A DNA stretch of 64,000 nucleotides from Botryosphaeria dothidea (taxonomy: Eukaryota > Ascomycota > Dothideomycetes > Botryosphaeriales > Botryosphaeriaceae), in contig WWBZ02000016.1 of NCBI GenBank assembly GCA_011503125.2, positions 3,782,001-3,846,000 on the forward strand, in the 5' to 3' direction. A model generated the notes under the pieces. That model was given only the letters and a program-made list of their open reading frames with translations. It was not told the DNA's origin and ran no database searches. The translations under genes and the position numbers were made by a program. Positions 36,368 through 47,370 of this stretch are shown one piece after another (the stretch's first letter is position 1; each line of letters opens with the position of its first letter).

Positions 36368-37488
36368 TCACTCATCCGCGGCGTAAAGGTTTTGGTTGAG
36401 GATCTTGTTCATAGTGAACATATGAACGCGATCCTGCTTGAAGACAGCACGCATAGCCTCATCGCAACGAATTTGCCGCTTGTCGTTGGGGTCTTGTAGG
36501 TCCCTCTCTTTGACGTACTCCCAAATCTTCTTGACACACTGAGGACGCGACAACTGTGTTTCGCCGAGAAGTTCGGACAAGGGCTCGGAGAGCACCATGG
36601 GTTTCTGAACAATTCCGAATTAGTATACAAAGTGGGTTGTCGATGTTTCATAGTATTTGAGATGAGGCGCAGAAAACGTACGTGAAAGCCTCCATTCCGC
36701 TTCACCTCCCTCTTGGACTCGCTGCCACTGCCAAGCTCGCTGTCATCATCCGAGTTGACCTTGGTCTTGCTCTTCTTCTTGCGAGATTCTCCCTTTTTCT
36801 TGACAGGTGCCTTTCGCCTCGACGCACCACCTCCGCGGGTAGAGCGGGCACGACCATTCTCCTCAGCTTGTAACCTAGCAGCAAAGGCAGCATCATCCTC
36901 GACAGAGGTGCTCTTCTTGTGCTTCTTCTTCGGCGGGGTGGAGGCGACGTCTGACAACTCGGACTCTTCGACGTCCTCATCCGGTTCTGCCCTCTTCTTT
37001 GAGGAGGCGGGGGTGGAGGTTCCGGACCCGTTGTTCTGGGTAGACCCGTTGGTCGCCGGTGCGTGGGCGGTGGGCGCAGGCTCGATGGTGCCTGTGACGG
37101 CGGCATCTGGTCCAAGGCCGTTGCGCTCTGCGGTGACCTTGTCGAAGCGGGCCAGAATGAGCTCGGTGATGGAGTCCTGGTGGCGCATGCACATGAGTAA
37201 TGTTGTCCCAAGAAGAATGCGAGGAGCAGCGGGTATACGGCGGAGAAGACACAGGATGTCGGCAGAGGCTCACCTTTTCCGGAGTTATATCATGGTCAAC
37301 GCGTGCTTGCAGACCCTTGCGGATCCGCTTGGCGGAGACGGTGTTGAGATCGCTGTGGGCAAGAATATCATCGATGATGACGATGTAGGAGGCTTCGACC
37401 TCAGGCGGAACTAGATGGGCGAGGCATCGTGTGAGCGGATGGGGCCCGAGGCGGTCAATTGGGGGGTGAAGGAGCACGTACGAGGCAT
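36368..37488 (-). CDS. DEK_C and SWIB/MDM2 domain protein (Uaf30/Tri1-like)
   Basis: Four exons: 37488-37482 (7 nt), 37410-37274, 37176-36682 and 36604-36368. The introns are 71, 97 and 77 nt, and the product is 291 aa. The tiny first exon codes 'MP' plus one base and splices to 'LPPEVEASYIVIIDDIL'. Residues about 4-62 form a DEK_C winged-helix-like domain ('SDLNTVSAKRIRKGLQ...ITPEKDSITELILARFD'). A disordered Lys/Ser/Glu linker with several basic clusters follows. Residues about 205-291 are a SWIB domain ('LSEPLSELLGETQLSRPQCVKKIWEYVKERDLQDP...FTMNKIL'). Such proteins include Uaf30 of the RNA polymerase I upstream activating factor and Tri1. Nuclear, transcription- or chromatin-linked. Whether this is the Uaf30 orthologue cannot be settled here. 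Confidence 0.9.
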
Positions 37489-38381
37489 GATTGCGGGGGG
37501 GGCTGGTGGGTGCTTGTTAGCGATGGGCGGAGGCGGGCAAGTGCGGACGGTCTGTAGCTGGGCAAGAGCTGCGCGGAGGTGCTGCGATGGAGCTCAGAGG
37601 TGACGCGCTTCCTCACAGTGCTTGGGGACGGCACAGCGCGGCGCTTCTCTCTCAGCGAATGGCGCGTCGGATTGGGCGGCGCTGGCGCAGCGAAGGGGCT
37701 CTGGGCGGAGTTTGGGCGGGCAAAGCAGCAGCGGGCGGACGGGCGGGCGCGGAGCTGAGGCGGACAGGCGTCGGAGGTCACACAGGCGAGCGTGCACTGC
37801 GGGAGGGTGGTGGATGTGCAGGCAGGACTGGAGCTGTTAGATGTCGATCCGGAAGAGGGAATCGTGATGCTGGCCGGCCTGACTAAGCCGACTGTACGCC
37901 CTGAGAAGCTGAGACACGCCGTACACCTCTATTCTCCCGCCCTCCTACTAGCACGGCTTATTTAGCCGTCTCATGTGACAAAAAAGACATGTCTCACTCC
38001 ACGGCTCCGCTCCGCTATCACGCGCCCGTTCCTGCAGCCTGCACCGTCCGTATCAAGCCACTTCCGGCTGCTCGCAGCGGCCCTCTCCACCCTGGCTGCA
38101 CCGCCATGCTTCCATCCGCTCCGCGACCTCTCCATCGCTTTTCACAAGTCAGGAACAAAGAGAGGAACCACGAGGAAACCACTTCGCGGGCGTCGCAGCT
38201 CATGTAGCCATGCATTGATGCCGGCAAACACACGTCCGCGGCCGGCTTGCCCAGCCGTCATCTGTATCCATGCCCTTAGCCGCCCGTCAAAGAAAGCTTG
38301 ATGCAAACCGCTAGACATGTGCCAAACCAAAGACTCCACACGCTATGCAACCCTTGACGCTTCCTGTTCTTCCCGCTTCTT
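37489..38381. other. Intergenic, promoter of SWIB gene and 3' region of recyclin gene
   Basis: 893 bases. The part nearest the SWIB start is G-rich on the plus strand (GGCGGG units, about 37,490-37,800). Open frames here are compositional. Nothing else recognised. Confidence 0.45.
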
Positions 38382-41201
38382 TCACATAACAACGCAGCCA
38401 ATGCCGTACATGGCCCGCTCTACGTCCTTCTTTACCACAAACCAGTCTGCCCTGCGCTCCGCAAACTCGTACACTTCTTCTGTCCGGAAGATGCCATGAT
38501 ACCTGTCTCCATCCGCAATCACCGTGGCAATCTCCTTCGCATCATTGGCTGAGATCAAGTAAATCTGCGAGAGCTCCCGGAGCGCGCTGAAGTACTGCGT
38601 CAACGACTTGTTTTTCAAAGTCACGATGTACGAATGGTACGCATTGGTGTCACTAAGCAGCTTTAGCACCATGTTGATGGGTGACCAGATCAGCCACTTA
38701 CCTGATCAGCTTGATTGCGCCGTCAATGCTGATGCGCTGACGCTTGATGTGCTTGCAAAGGGCCGTAAAGAGACGCAAGCCCACTTCCTGGTTAAACACG
38801 TCCAACATGTTCTTGTCCGTGCTTCCTACAAGCATATTGATGTGAGAGGAGACCAGCTCGATAATCCTGCGGGCTGTGGTGCTTGGTCCAACGTCTGACA
38901 TCTGCGCTGCCGCTTCAAGGGCGGTGCCAGCACCCGGGTTAAAGTCCTTTGGATCCTGAGTAGTCGCGCACAGGTATTCCACTTCATCCATCAAGACGTC
39001 GATACCCTTGTTCAACCCAGCAGCCACTCTCTCATCCAGCATCTGCTCGAACCGCTTTTTCTCTTTTGCCGCCGGACTGAGGAAATCGTCGCTCTCCGCA
39101 AGCTGTGTTGCCACGAGTTCTTGGGCATAGAAGACATCCACCATTTGCTGGATCAGATCTCCCACATTGACGAGTTCCAAAAAGGTGACCAAGGGTTGGA
39201 CACCTGGTTGATCGTGCTCGCTGACTTCGCGCGGGTTGTATTTTGAGAGATGCTCGATGGCCTTGTCGAAGCCAACCTTGATGTGACCCGATCCGAGAAT
39301 CTGCAACAGAGCAACGAAAATGGTCTCGCACTGTTCCTTGGATTCGGCACCTGATTGGCCACCCATGCGAGCCATCATGGCTACGCGCTCAAGACTGGCC
39401 TTTGCGAGATGTACAAGGGCAAGCGCCACCTCGATGCTGAAGAGCGACTTGATGCCCTCGAGACGAGAATTCATGATAGCAGTCTTCGCTGCAAGTTCTG
39501 AAGTGGGTGCGACCGATCCAGGACGGGGACTGCCAGAGCGTTCGATTGGGACCGGCGTAGAGGATCTTGATTGAGCCCTTATACTGTCCCTATCTCCGTT
39601 TATTGACGCCTGATCCGCGGGTTTGCTTGAAGCGAAGGGCATGACATTGACAGGCATCATGATGACCTTCTTGAATGAGGTCAGGAAATCTCTCTTGGCC
39701 ACTTGCCGGTTGACGTTGGACATGAAAAACGATTCCGTGGATGCTTCTTGGTCCTGCAATCTCTTCTCCCAGGCCTCGACGTCTGAGTTTGCCTTCTCCT
39801 TGAAGAAATCGAGCTCATCTTGCAGGTATAGGTCAATATGCTGCTCGAAGCATCGGCAAATGATGCGATGCGCATCTCCTTTAAAAGTTGCCTCCGAAGT
39901 CTTGGAAGACTTTAATGACGCCTCGAAGCGCAAAGCTTGTTCAAAAAGTCCAGATACGGCCTTCAGATACGATTCGATGTTGCGCTCATGGGTCTCGTCG
40001 AGAAGCGGGTTGATATACTCTGATATTACGTCTTCCCCTATTCTTTCCAGAAAAGGAATCATGACATCAATGGACGGAGGGAAGACTCGATCGATGATGG
40101 AAGCCTGCTCGTTGAGTGACATTGCCAGATTTTGGAAGAACGCCTGAGAAGGCTTGAGTGATATCGAGTCGGCCGACAGACCGCTATCCAGACAGTCTAG
40201 CGGGTCCCCTAGCCTTTCTTTGTGAAGCATGAGAGGATGGTTGTGGATGAAGCTGTCGATAGCTGCCGCGCCACCGTTCAGAGTTACCAGCACTTGGGCA
40301 TACTTCTTCATCCGGCCGTCTATGTCCTGTGCGTCGTAGCCTTGTTCAAACTCCCGCAGCGCAGCATTCTCAAAGAGACCCATCATGGTGTCAAGCCTCT
40401 CCTCCCTCTGCATCCAGCCTTGAGCGTAATCACTCTTCGCAAAAGTCTTGATCTGCGAGAGCATCTTCGCTTGTTGCTCAGGATCTCTGAAAACGCGGAA
40501 GAGCACCGGGTCCATATGACTCCTGGATCTGGCCAGATCAAAGAAAAAAGGTGCCAGAGCCCCGTATACTTTTCCAAATTCCTGGCGAGCGAAACCTCGT
40601 ATGGAACGGATGCTCGCTAGAGCATTTAACGCAAATTCTGGATCGCGATAGTTCATGTTTGAGGAGTCGATGGAGCTGAATCCGCTGTCCATGGTGCCCT
40701 TCCGTGGGCGAACGGGGAGTTCTTGTGACTTTCTTAACTTATCCTCCTCTAATCCAGCGTCAAATAAAGTGGTCCCGCCACCGCCTGCAATACCATTGAC
40801 ACTGCCATTAATCATAGCGCCGGTCCGCAAGGCTTCCTCAGCTTCACGCGAGCGCTGGGCCTCGAGCTTTCTTTTCATCGCATCCTCGAAGCGCCTCCTG
40901 GCCTCCTGGTCATTCCAACAGCCCATGCTCTTCAGACGCTGTATCCACCGGGTATCATCGTACACCATCTCTCGCATGCGTTTCGAGGTGCAGGCGAAGC
41001 GGATCATGTCGGGCACAGGTAGGTAGTCCAGAATCGAGGCGATAAGTTCTGCAAGGCGTCAGAGGAAGCATACAGCTCTGGCGATCAAGCCATACCTGCT
41101 GGTAGCACTGGTTTAGTGTGAATCATGTGCGTTGCGCGCAGCGACGACAGCACGTCCTGGCGGGACGCGCCCACCACCGACTGTCGCGTGAAAGAGGACA
41201 T
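38382..41201 (-). CDS. RCY1: Recyclin-1 (F-box and Sec10-like protein)
   Basis: Exons are 41201-41096, 41048-38702 and 38652-38382. The introns are only 47 and 49 nt, and the protein is 907 aa (yeast Rcy1 is 840). The first junction restores the F-box 'LPAELIASILDYLPVPDMIRFACTSKRMREMVYDDTRW', starting near residue 33. A Glu/Arg-rich stretch ('RRRFEDAMKRKLEAQRSREAEEALR') follows, then a long alpha-helical Sec10/exocyst-like region to the end. 'LSDTNAYHSYIVTLKNKSL' is restored by the last splice. Rcy1/Pof6 proteins bind Skp1 and act in endosome-to-Golgi/plasma-membrane recycling and in cell separation, located at sites of polarised growth. The C-terminus does not show a clear CAAX box, unlike yeast Rcy1: it ends 'YGIGCVVM', and 'CVVM' does fit C-a-a-X. 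Prenylation is therefore plausible. Confidence 0.93.
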
Positions 41202-41887
41202 TGTCGTAAATCGTTAAAAGTCTCCGAAAATTAGTATCATGGCTCGTAGGACGGTGGGTGGCGACTCCAGGTTGCCGGGTGAAGAGCTGGCCAAAGGGGC
41301 GGCGGTTGCTAGTACATACGAGGTTGCGGGAGTGTGAGGGGAGCTGGACTGCTGTCTGGGGCAAGGCCGAAGGCCCCCGCTGGGGGGCAGTTGCGCCACC
41401 AGCCAATGAGAACGCCGCGCACAAGCTATGAGATTCGATCATGTGAAACGAAGTGCTTCGATGCGATTTCTAGAAGATCTTTGAGATTAGACGCAGTTGA
41501 CTTGCAATATTCCTGCATGAGTACTCTTGAGCCATGAGCTTGTACGACTCATGTTGCCGGCAGGGGTCAAGACCGATTCCCACGCAGATCAGGATAAGAT
41601 GTCGCGAACATTTCCCAAGAAAAAGCAGTGTATAGGTATTGTTTCTGATCAAACATCACGGTGCTATTCTCGCCCGCTATTCATTGTACAAATGTCCCCA
41701 GTGCTCCAGAGCCGCCCGCCCAACTGCCACGCATATCCGCGTGTGGAACTTCCCTCGCCGCTCATACCGCAAATCCGGACGCCAGTTGAAGTAGCTTGTC
41801 CGTATCTGCGGGTGAGAAAACTATCGATACCCTCCATTTGTAGCCACTGAGGTGCATGCTGCCCCAATTCTCTCCAAAACATTAATT
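41202..41887. other. Promoter of recyclin gene and 3' region of bL34m gene
   Basis: 686 bases. A CCAAT pentamer lies at 41403-41407, about 200 bases upstream of the recyclin start. No coding segment is supported. Confidence 0.45.
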
Positions 41888-42349
41888 TCAATGACTGAGA
41901 GTGCTCCTTCCCTTCGTCTTCCTTCTCTTCAGCGTGGCCCTGCCCTTCCTCGTCCGTATCCGGCTCAGAAAGCCGTGGCGTCTTTTGCGGACCAGATTGG
42001 TGGGCTTGTACGTGTCTCTCGGTCCATTGCGCACCTGAATGCCCTGCAGGGCAGGATGGCTGGACACCTTGGGAAGCACGTCGGGCGTCTCTGATGCAGC
42101 GACTGCGGGGGAGATTTGGGTTGATTGCGCGCTCGCGACGCTACCGGTAGAAGACAATTGCGGCCGTCTCGGAGGGAGAATGGAGATAGAACGAAGCCTA
42201 GGTCAACCGTCAGTCGGCGTCTGATGCTGAAAAGTGCTCGCGACTGTATCGTACTGCTGAGCTGCGGCGAACGTGGGACGCGGTGTTGCGGACAATGGTG
42301 CTGTCACGGACGGGCGCGCGAGAGCCCTCAAGCAGCGAACGCACTGCAT
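41888..42349 (-). CDS. Mitochondrial ribosomal protein bL34m
   Basis: Exons are 42349-42255 and 42197-41888, giving 134 aa. The 57-nt intron has GTACGA at the donor, a CTGAC branch site 16 bases before the end and acceptor CCTAG. The N-terminus '[19 protein letters not shown]' is Arg-rich, Ser/Ala-rich and free of acids, the profile of a mitochondrial presequence. The C-terminal 45 residues are the bL34 domain: '[20 protein letters not shown]' then '[14 protein letters not shown]'. The protein sits near the exit tunnel side of the large mitoribosomal subunit. It was found by reading the C-terminal signature and then splicing back to an ATG. It is divergent from the Pol I subunit gene over 216 bases. 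Confidence 0.9.
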
Positions 42350-42565
42350 GGTAAAGGAAGTCGCTAAGGAATGGATATCGACTCAGTTAGTGGAGAGAGG
42401 CCGGGGGGATACCGTGAATCGATGCGGCTCGAATGCGAAGCTCGGGCAGTTGGCCTGCAAGGCGGTGGCAGAATTTTTCTGGTCTTCTGCCCTCACCACT
42501 AAACTTTTACCACAACCGCAACGCCCATTCTTTTTGGCTATATCTGCACCCAGGAACCTTCCACA
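42350..42565. promoter_or_regulatory. Short bidirectional promoter of bL34m and Rpa14/Ker1-like genes
   Basis: Only 216 bases separate the two start codons. The 40 bases before the plus-strand start are C/A/T-rich. Shared control of a mitochondrial ribosomal protein and a Pol I subunit is inferred from spacing. Confidence 0.55.
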
Positions 42566-43105
42566 ATGAGCCTCAAATCCTATCCGCCCTATGTGACCCT
42601 GGGCAGCAAGCCTCTATCTACGGAGGCTGCCCAACAGCTCGTCGCGACCTTTCTGGAAGACTCCGAATCGAACGCGCACCTGCATCCCGATGCGCTGCTT
42701 ACCACCTCCGATGTCCAATTTGCCCCGTCCGGTGGTTCGCAGGGAGGTGTCATTCTGCATAACCTACGGCGAGTCGAAGCGGGCCTGAGGGGAGAGGTTC
42801 TCAAGCCCGAGGTTCCCGAGGTATCCGACGACATGGTGCTGGACGGCATGATCGACGAGACTCAGAAGCGTATCCAGACCGAGCATGAGCAGCAAGAAGA
42901 CGGGACTGAGACCGGTGAAATTGGGCAGCGGACGAACGTGGTCGCCGATGGCGTGGACATCCCCGAAGTCGTAGCGGAGGACGGCGAGAATGTCACCGGG
43001 AAGAGCAAAGTCGACAAGGAGGCACGCAAGAAGGCAAAGAAGGAGCGTGAACGCCAGCAGAAGCTTGAGAAGGAGGCCAAGAGGAAGAAAAATTCCGAAG
43101 CCTAA
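42566..43105 (+). CDS. RNA polymerase I subunit Rpa14/Ker1-like
   Basis: A single exon encodes 179 aa. The N-terminal half shows 'KPLSTEAAQQLVATFLEDSE', an unconserved loop, then 'VILHNLRRVEAGLRGEVLKPE'. This is the two-helix pattern of yeast A14 ('STDEVLQFLESFIDE' and 'SQLKRIQRDFKG'), which pairs with A43 in the Pol I stalk. The C-terminal third is an alternating Lys/Glu/Arg helix ('KEARKKAKKERERQQKLEKEAKRKK'-like), matching Schizosaccharomyces Ker1, whose name refers to such a tail. The A14 family evolves quickly, so the call depends on this pattern plus tail composition. Start choice: the first ATG after a pyrimidine-rich leader, directly ahead of the conserved helix. A generic Lys/Glu-rich nuclear protein remains possible. 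Confidence 0.65.
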   Translation: MSLKSYPPYVTLGSKPLSTEAAQQLVATFLEDSESNAHLHPDALLTTSDVQFAPSGGSQGGVILHNLRRVEAGLRGEVLKPEVPEVSDDMVLDGMIDETQKRIQTEHEQQEDGTETGEIGQRTNVVADGVDIPEVVAEDGENVTGKSKVDKEARKKAKKERERQQKLEKEAKRKKNSEA

Positions 43106-43342
43106 TTCAGCGCCACCTCGCCTTTTGGATAACGGAGCCACTACGATAGGACACAATTCACGGGAGTCAGGCGTCGAGGGAACATCAGTGATAATTTTTT
43201 TTCATTCCATTCAGCGCGGTTTCAAAGCATAGCACGCAACCAGCAAATCGGGGGAAATCCCTGTCTCAGTCATCTACATCCTACTAATACGCCGGAGTAT
43301 GCTCTGTTTCCAATTCGGCCATGACCAGGACCTTTCCCACCT

Positions 43343-44815
43343 TTACAACTCACGATCAGCGGCCTTCACGGGCTTCTCATCGTCCGCATCTTTCGACGCC
43401 TTTTCGCCCTTGTAACCAATCGCCCTCAACCTTTCAGTCAAGATCGGATGCGAGTAATGGAAGCTCGAATACATCCAATCGGCATCCATGGCCGAAAGAT
43501 TCTGGATCTGAAGCTTAATCAGGGACCCGGCAAGCTCCTGCGCGTAACCCTGTTTGACTGCGAAAGAATCTGGTTTGTGCTGTCAGCCACATGCATCAGA
43601 TACGATCAAGAATGAGGACCTACCGGCTTCAAATTCGAATTTGCGGGTCAAGATGTTCATCAGAAGCTTGATAACAGAGTCGGTCGGGCCCAAAACTTCG
43701 TTGAAGAGAAGGAAGCCGATAAGGATAGGCTGCTCATTGTGGAAGCCGAAGGATTCATACAACGAGCGGTTGTTGATGAAGACCGAGAACAGGGCGAACA
43801 TATAGAACAAATGGAACTGGCTAATTCCAAGCAGCTTAGTCGTGTGTCCCATACTCCAGTGACCGAGTTCGTGTGCCAGAACAGCTTCGACTTCCTTGTT
43901 AGAGCTCTTCTCCAGGAGAGTATCGTAGATGACAATCTTCTTCTTCCAGGGCAGACCAGTGAAATAAGCGTTGCTATGAGCACTACGCTTACTACCATCA
44001 ATAACCTGAAGCTCTGTCAGAGGAAACTTAAGCTTAGCAGCCAGAGCTTCGACACCCTCTTTCAGAGGACCAGGCTCCAGAGGTGATAGCTTGTTGAACA
44101 GAGGCACGATGAGAATCGGGTAGATAGTGATGGCCGAAATTTGAACAGCGAGCATGAACATCCAAAGGTAGTAGAAGAAATTGGTGCCGGTCTTCTGGAT
44201 AATGGCAAGGAAAGCGCTCATGATAGGTACGCCGAAGACGACACCAAGAAGCTGGCCTTTGATCATGTCGGTAACCCAGAGTCTGATCGTCAGCTTATTG
44301 AAGCCGAACTTCTCCTCCAGCACAAAGTTCTGGTAGTATGTAAACGGCAAGCTGAAAATGGTGTCGACCAGGTTGAACGCGAAGAGAAACAGCAGCGAGT
44401 GGCCGATTTCTCCAGAAATGAAGGACGGGGCGAATCTAGCAAGCCAGACACCACTTATAGCCCAGATCTTGGGGTACCAGTTGTATTGAATCGTTGCGAG
44501 AGACTTGAGCTGACCGAAGAAGGAGGAGACGAAGCTGAACTTGGCTTTGGCGCGGCCGTAAGCCTGGCTCTTGTCGAAGGTTTCCTGATTGACCTCATTT
44601 TCGAGAGCTTTGGGGGTTATAGTACGCTGATAGACACCAAATTGACGGTAAAGGAGCCAGTTCTCGAGTAGGAACTGGCCGACAGAGAAGCCTAGGACCA
44701 GCTTCTTCCAAGGGAAGAGCGGGCGGTCCAAGAACTGCGCCAGGCGCTGTATGATTGTCAGCTGAGGTCATAGCTAAAGAAGGCAATATAGTACCTGTAG
44801 GAACGCCTGGATCAT
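43343..44815 (-). CDS. STE24: CAAX prenyl protease Ste24
   Basis: Exons are 44815-44795 (21 nt), 44746-43624 and 43569-43343. The introns are 48 and 54 nt, and the protein is 456 aa (yeast Ste24 is 453). Splicing gives 'MIQAFLQRLAQFLDRPLFPWK' at the start. The zinc site 'HELGH' is at residues 299-303, inside 'VLAHELGHWSMGHTTK', and the third ligand lies in 'RKFEFEADSFAVKQGY', created by the last splice. 'SNAYFTGLPWKKKIVIYDTLLE' is the conserved substrate-cavity edge. Seven membrane helices are expected in the ER and inner nuclear membrane. It removes the -aaX tripeptide and performs the second N-terminal cut of a-factor-type prenylated proteins. It also clears blocked translocons. All catalytic residues are present. 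It converges with the Rpa14-like gene over 237 bases. Confidence 0.96.
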
Positions 44816-45937
44816 GCTGCCGGTGCTGTCAACAGATTGCCAGAGGGACACCAAGCAGGTTCTTCGATGTTGGTCGGGCTTGTTTGAGGACAGACAGCGT
44901 TTGGGGTCGGATCGGATGCGCGGGTCGCGCGAGTCATGACGCCAAGACATAGGGCTGGCCGCTAAGACCCTTGCCGTGCACGAACCTCCACATGGAGTTA
45001 ACATTCAGGAGCTGTCAGGTTTAGCAAAGTCTACTTGTCAGTCCTCGACATAAGTTTCCTTGTCATGGTGTCAATCTTGATCGCAAATTAGCCGTTGCAT
45101 GGACGCGTGGAAGACCTAGCAGAGTAGTAATGCGTTTTGCCGCGCGCTGCCTTGATACTATAAAGGTAAGAAAAAGTAACCTCCCCAGCATTGGTACCAC
45201 AAGAGCGAATGGAAACGTACATCCCCCGCCCGCATCGTAAGTCATATGCGCCGAACACCCCTTCCCCTTCGGGCCCCCTCTACCAAAGAGAAAAGAACTA
45301 AAGCCTCGTTACTCCGTGACACGATTATAAACGAAAGACATTAATGAACCGTCAGAACCTCCAATGACAAAGGAAAAGCACCGGAAATGATTTCATGGCT
45401 CCATGCCCAACTTCCCCTAGTCTTGAAATGAGAAGAAACGTGTCGAACCCAGACAATGGAAGAGATGCATGCAAGACCTTGGATGAAGAGACACGGGAAA
45501 AAATTGCAATCTCTGGAAAGGTAACAAATCAAGCTGGGTATACGGAAAAAGGGCGGCCTTCAGGCGGCCTGGGCGAAGGTACCTGAAGGGACGAAGGACA
45601 AGTGCCAGCGTAACCCCAGAGCGAGGAAATGAAAGGCCTGAGAAGAGAGGAATTCTATGCAGTGGTTCAGGTTTTCCAGAAAATCGTGCTTCTATCACTG
45701 AGGACTTCGGCAGGAAAGTCTTTCAAGCATCAGAAATGCTTTCATGCTTGGCATGAGCAACGGAGCGCGAGCCGCGTTCGCCATTCGGGTGCCAATTTCG
45801 TCTTCTTGCCGGCGAGATTGTGGCTGGAACTGGCGGTTCAACGTGTGTTGATCAGCTCCGCGCCATTTCCGGTGCCGCAAGCCACGGACGACCTTCTTCA
45901 CGAAAGCATTGACGTATAAAATCCACGGGCATCTACT
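44816..45937. other. Intergenic, STE24 promoter and cyclin 3' region
   Basis: 1.1 kb without supported coding segments. Open frames are short and unconserved. No RNA gene seen. Confidence 0.45.
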
Positions 45938-47370
45938 TCAAGAAGAAATTGCCTGTTGAGAACGCTGCTGTTGTTGCTGTTGGGCGACAACCTCACGTGC
46001 GTAGAACTCAACCAGCATGGTCCCGTATGCTTCCATTTCCTCAAGCGGCACAGCCAAGCGAAAATCGTTCAGAAGGAGGAATTGGAGCTCGAGGTGGTTC
46101 AATTCTACAAGTGGCAATCCACCGACCTGTATGATGTCAGTTGTGGCCTAATGGAATGTGGAATTTCTTCACATACCTTGGCGTATCTTGAATTGGTGTA
46201 GAAAATGTCGGAGAAGAACTTGCTCGCGCAGGTCACACCGGCGATGACCAGCCGGTGAATATTGAAACTGTCAACAACAAAGAACTGAGACAAGTTGTAG
46301 GGATCACAATCTAGTGGGGGATCTATTTGTTGTGGAGGCGAGGGAGGGTGATCTTCTTTCACAGAAGCATCGCTTGGCTTCGCTGGCTTTCCAAGTGACC
46401 CAGAAGGCGGAGGTGTTGCAGCTTGAACCTGCTCTGGCCGCGGCGACGATCCGCCAAGTGTAGTCCCGGACATGGAAACAGAGCTGTTCCGGCTTCCGTC
46501 GCTTGCGGCCACTGAACGCTCAAGAGATTGTTGGTTTGCCTGGCGCAAATTCTGCATCAATCCCGAGTTCACGCGCTCCGTCATACGGTCGAAGTAAACC
46601 AGTAAGCTGAGGAACACCTCGTACGTTGTAGGGCAGTATTTATGTATCCGAGTGAGGTAGCTGAGAATGGAAATTGTGGGCACATTCTTGCCGTGGAAAG
46701 CGAGAACGCTGGTCGTCTGTTGGCTGAGACCGGACGTGCCCTCAGGTGGAGGAATCTGTCGGTGGAGGTGCTCATGCTGGCGGTCATTCGTAGTCGTGAT
46801 CTTGGTCAACAAGCCAGCCACCATTTCTATGATATCAGAGACAGGCATTTCGCTGATCTCGTACTGCGGGCCGACTTCATTTGGATTTTCTCGCGCGCGC
46901 CGCGCGGCGCGTGTCTGGGAAAACGGACTGGTCTCATCGGCAGCAAAGCTTTGTATGTGAGAAAGGCTCTTGACCTTTATCCGCTGTGGCGATGCAGTGA
47001 CCCGCGGCGAGGCCTGAGCCGATGACGACGCCGATGACGAGGGCAACACAGCAGGACGAGGTGCTGGCGGGGCACCAGAAGCCTGTGTGGGAGTCCGCTG
47101 GGATGTCTGCGGCTTGAAGCGCGGGCTCGGCGGAGGCTGCGAGGGCGTCTGGGATGGATGGAAGTGCTGCGGCACAGCGTCCGACATGGGGGTGTCGACG
47201 GGCGCAGAGGCACTGCGTGAGGCGGGGTGGTCGTGGTGCGATGGCCTCGAGGGTGTCGATCGCTGAGACTCGTGCGGCTGGTGGTGCGAGTGCGCGGCGG
47301 CACCGAACATAGTTTGATAGGGAAAGGAGTGGTTGACCACGTCGCTGCTAGTGATCACGATGGAGCCCAT
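45938..47370 (-). CDS. Pho80-like (Pho85-type) cyclin
   Basis: Exons are 47370-46177 and 46126-45938, with a 50-nt phase-0 intron (GTATGT...TACAG), giving 460 aa. The first in-frame ATG ('MGSIVITSSDVV') was taken as the start. The frame stays open 42 bases upstream without another ATG, so an extra 5' exon is possible. Residues 1-150 are a disordered Pro/Ser/Gln/His-rich region. The cyclin box begins at 'MPVSDIIEMVAGLLTKI' and continues 'FHGKNVPTISILSYLTRIHKYCP...VFLSLLVYFDRM'. It is interrupted by a Ser/Pro-rich insert of about 85 residues. It then resumes at 'FFVVDSFNIHRLVIAGVTCASKFFSD' and 'VGGLPLVELNHLELQFLLLNDFRL'. Such cyclins activate the Pho85 kinase in phosphate and stress signalling. 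A C-terminal Gln run is present. Confidence 0.9.
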
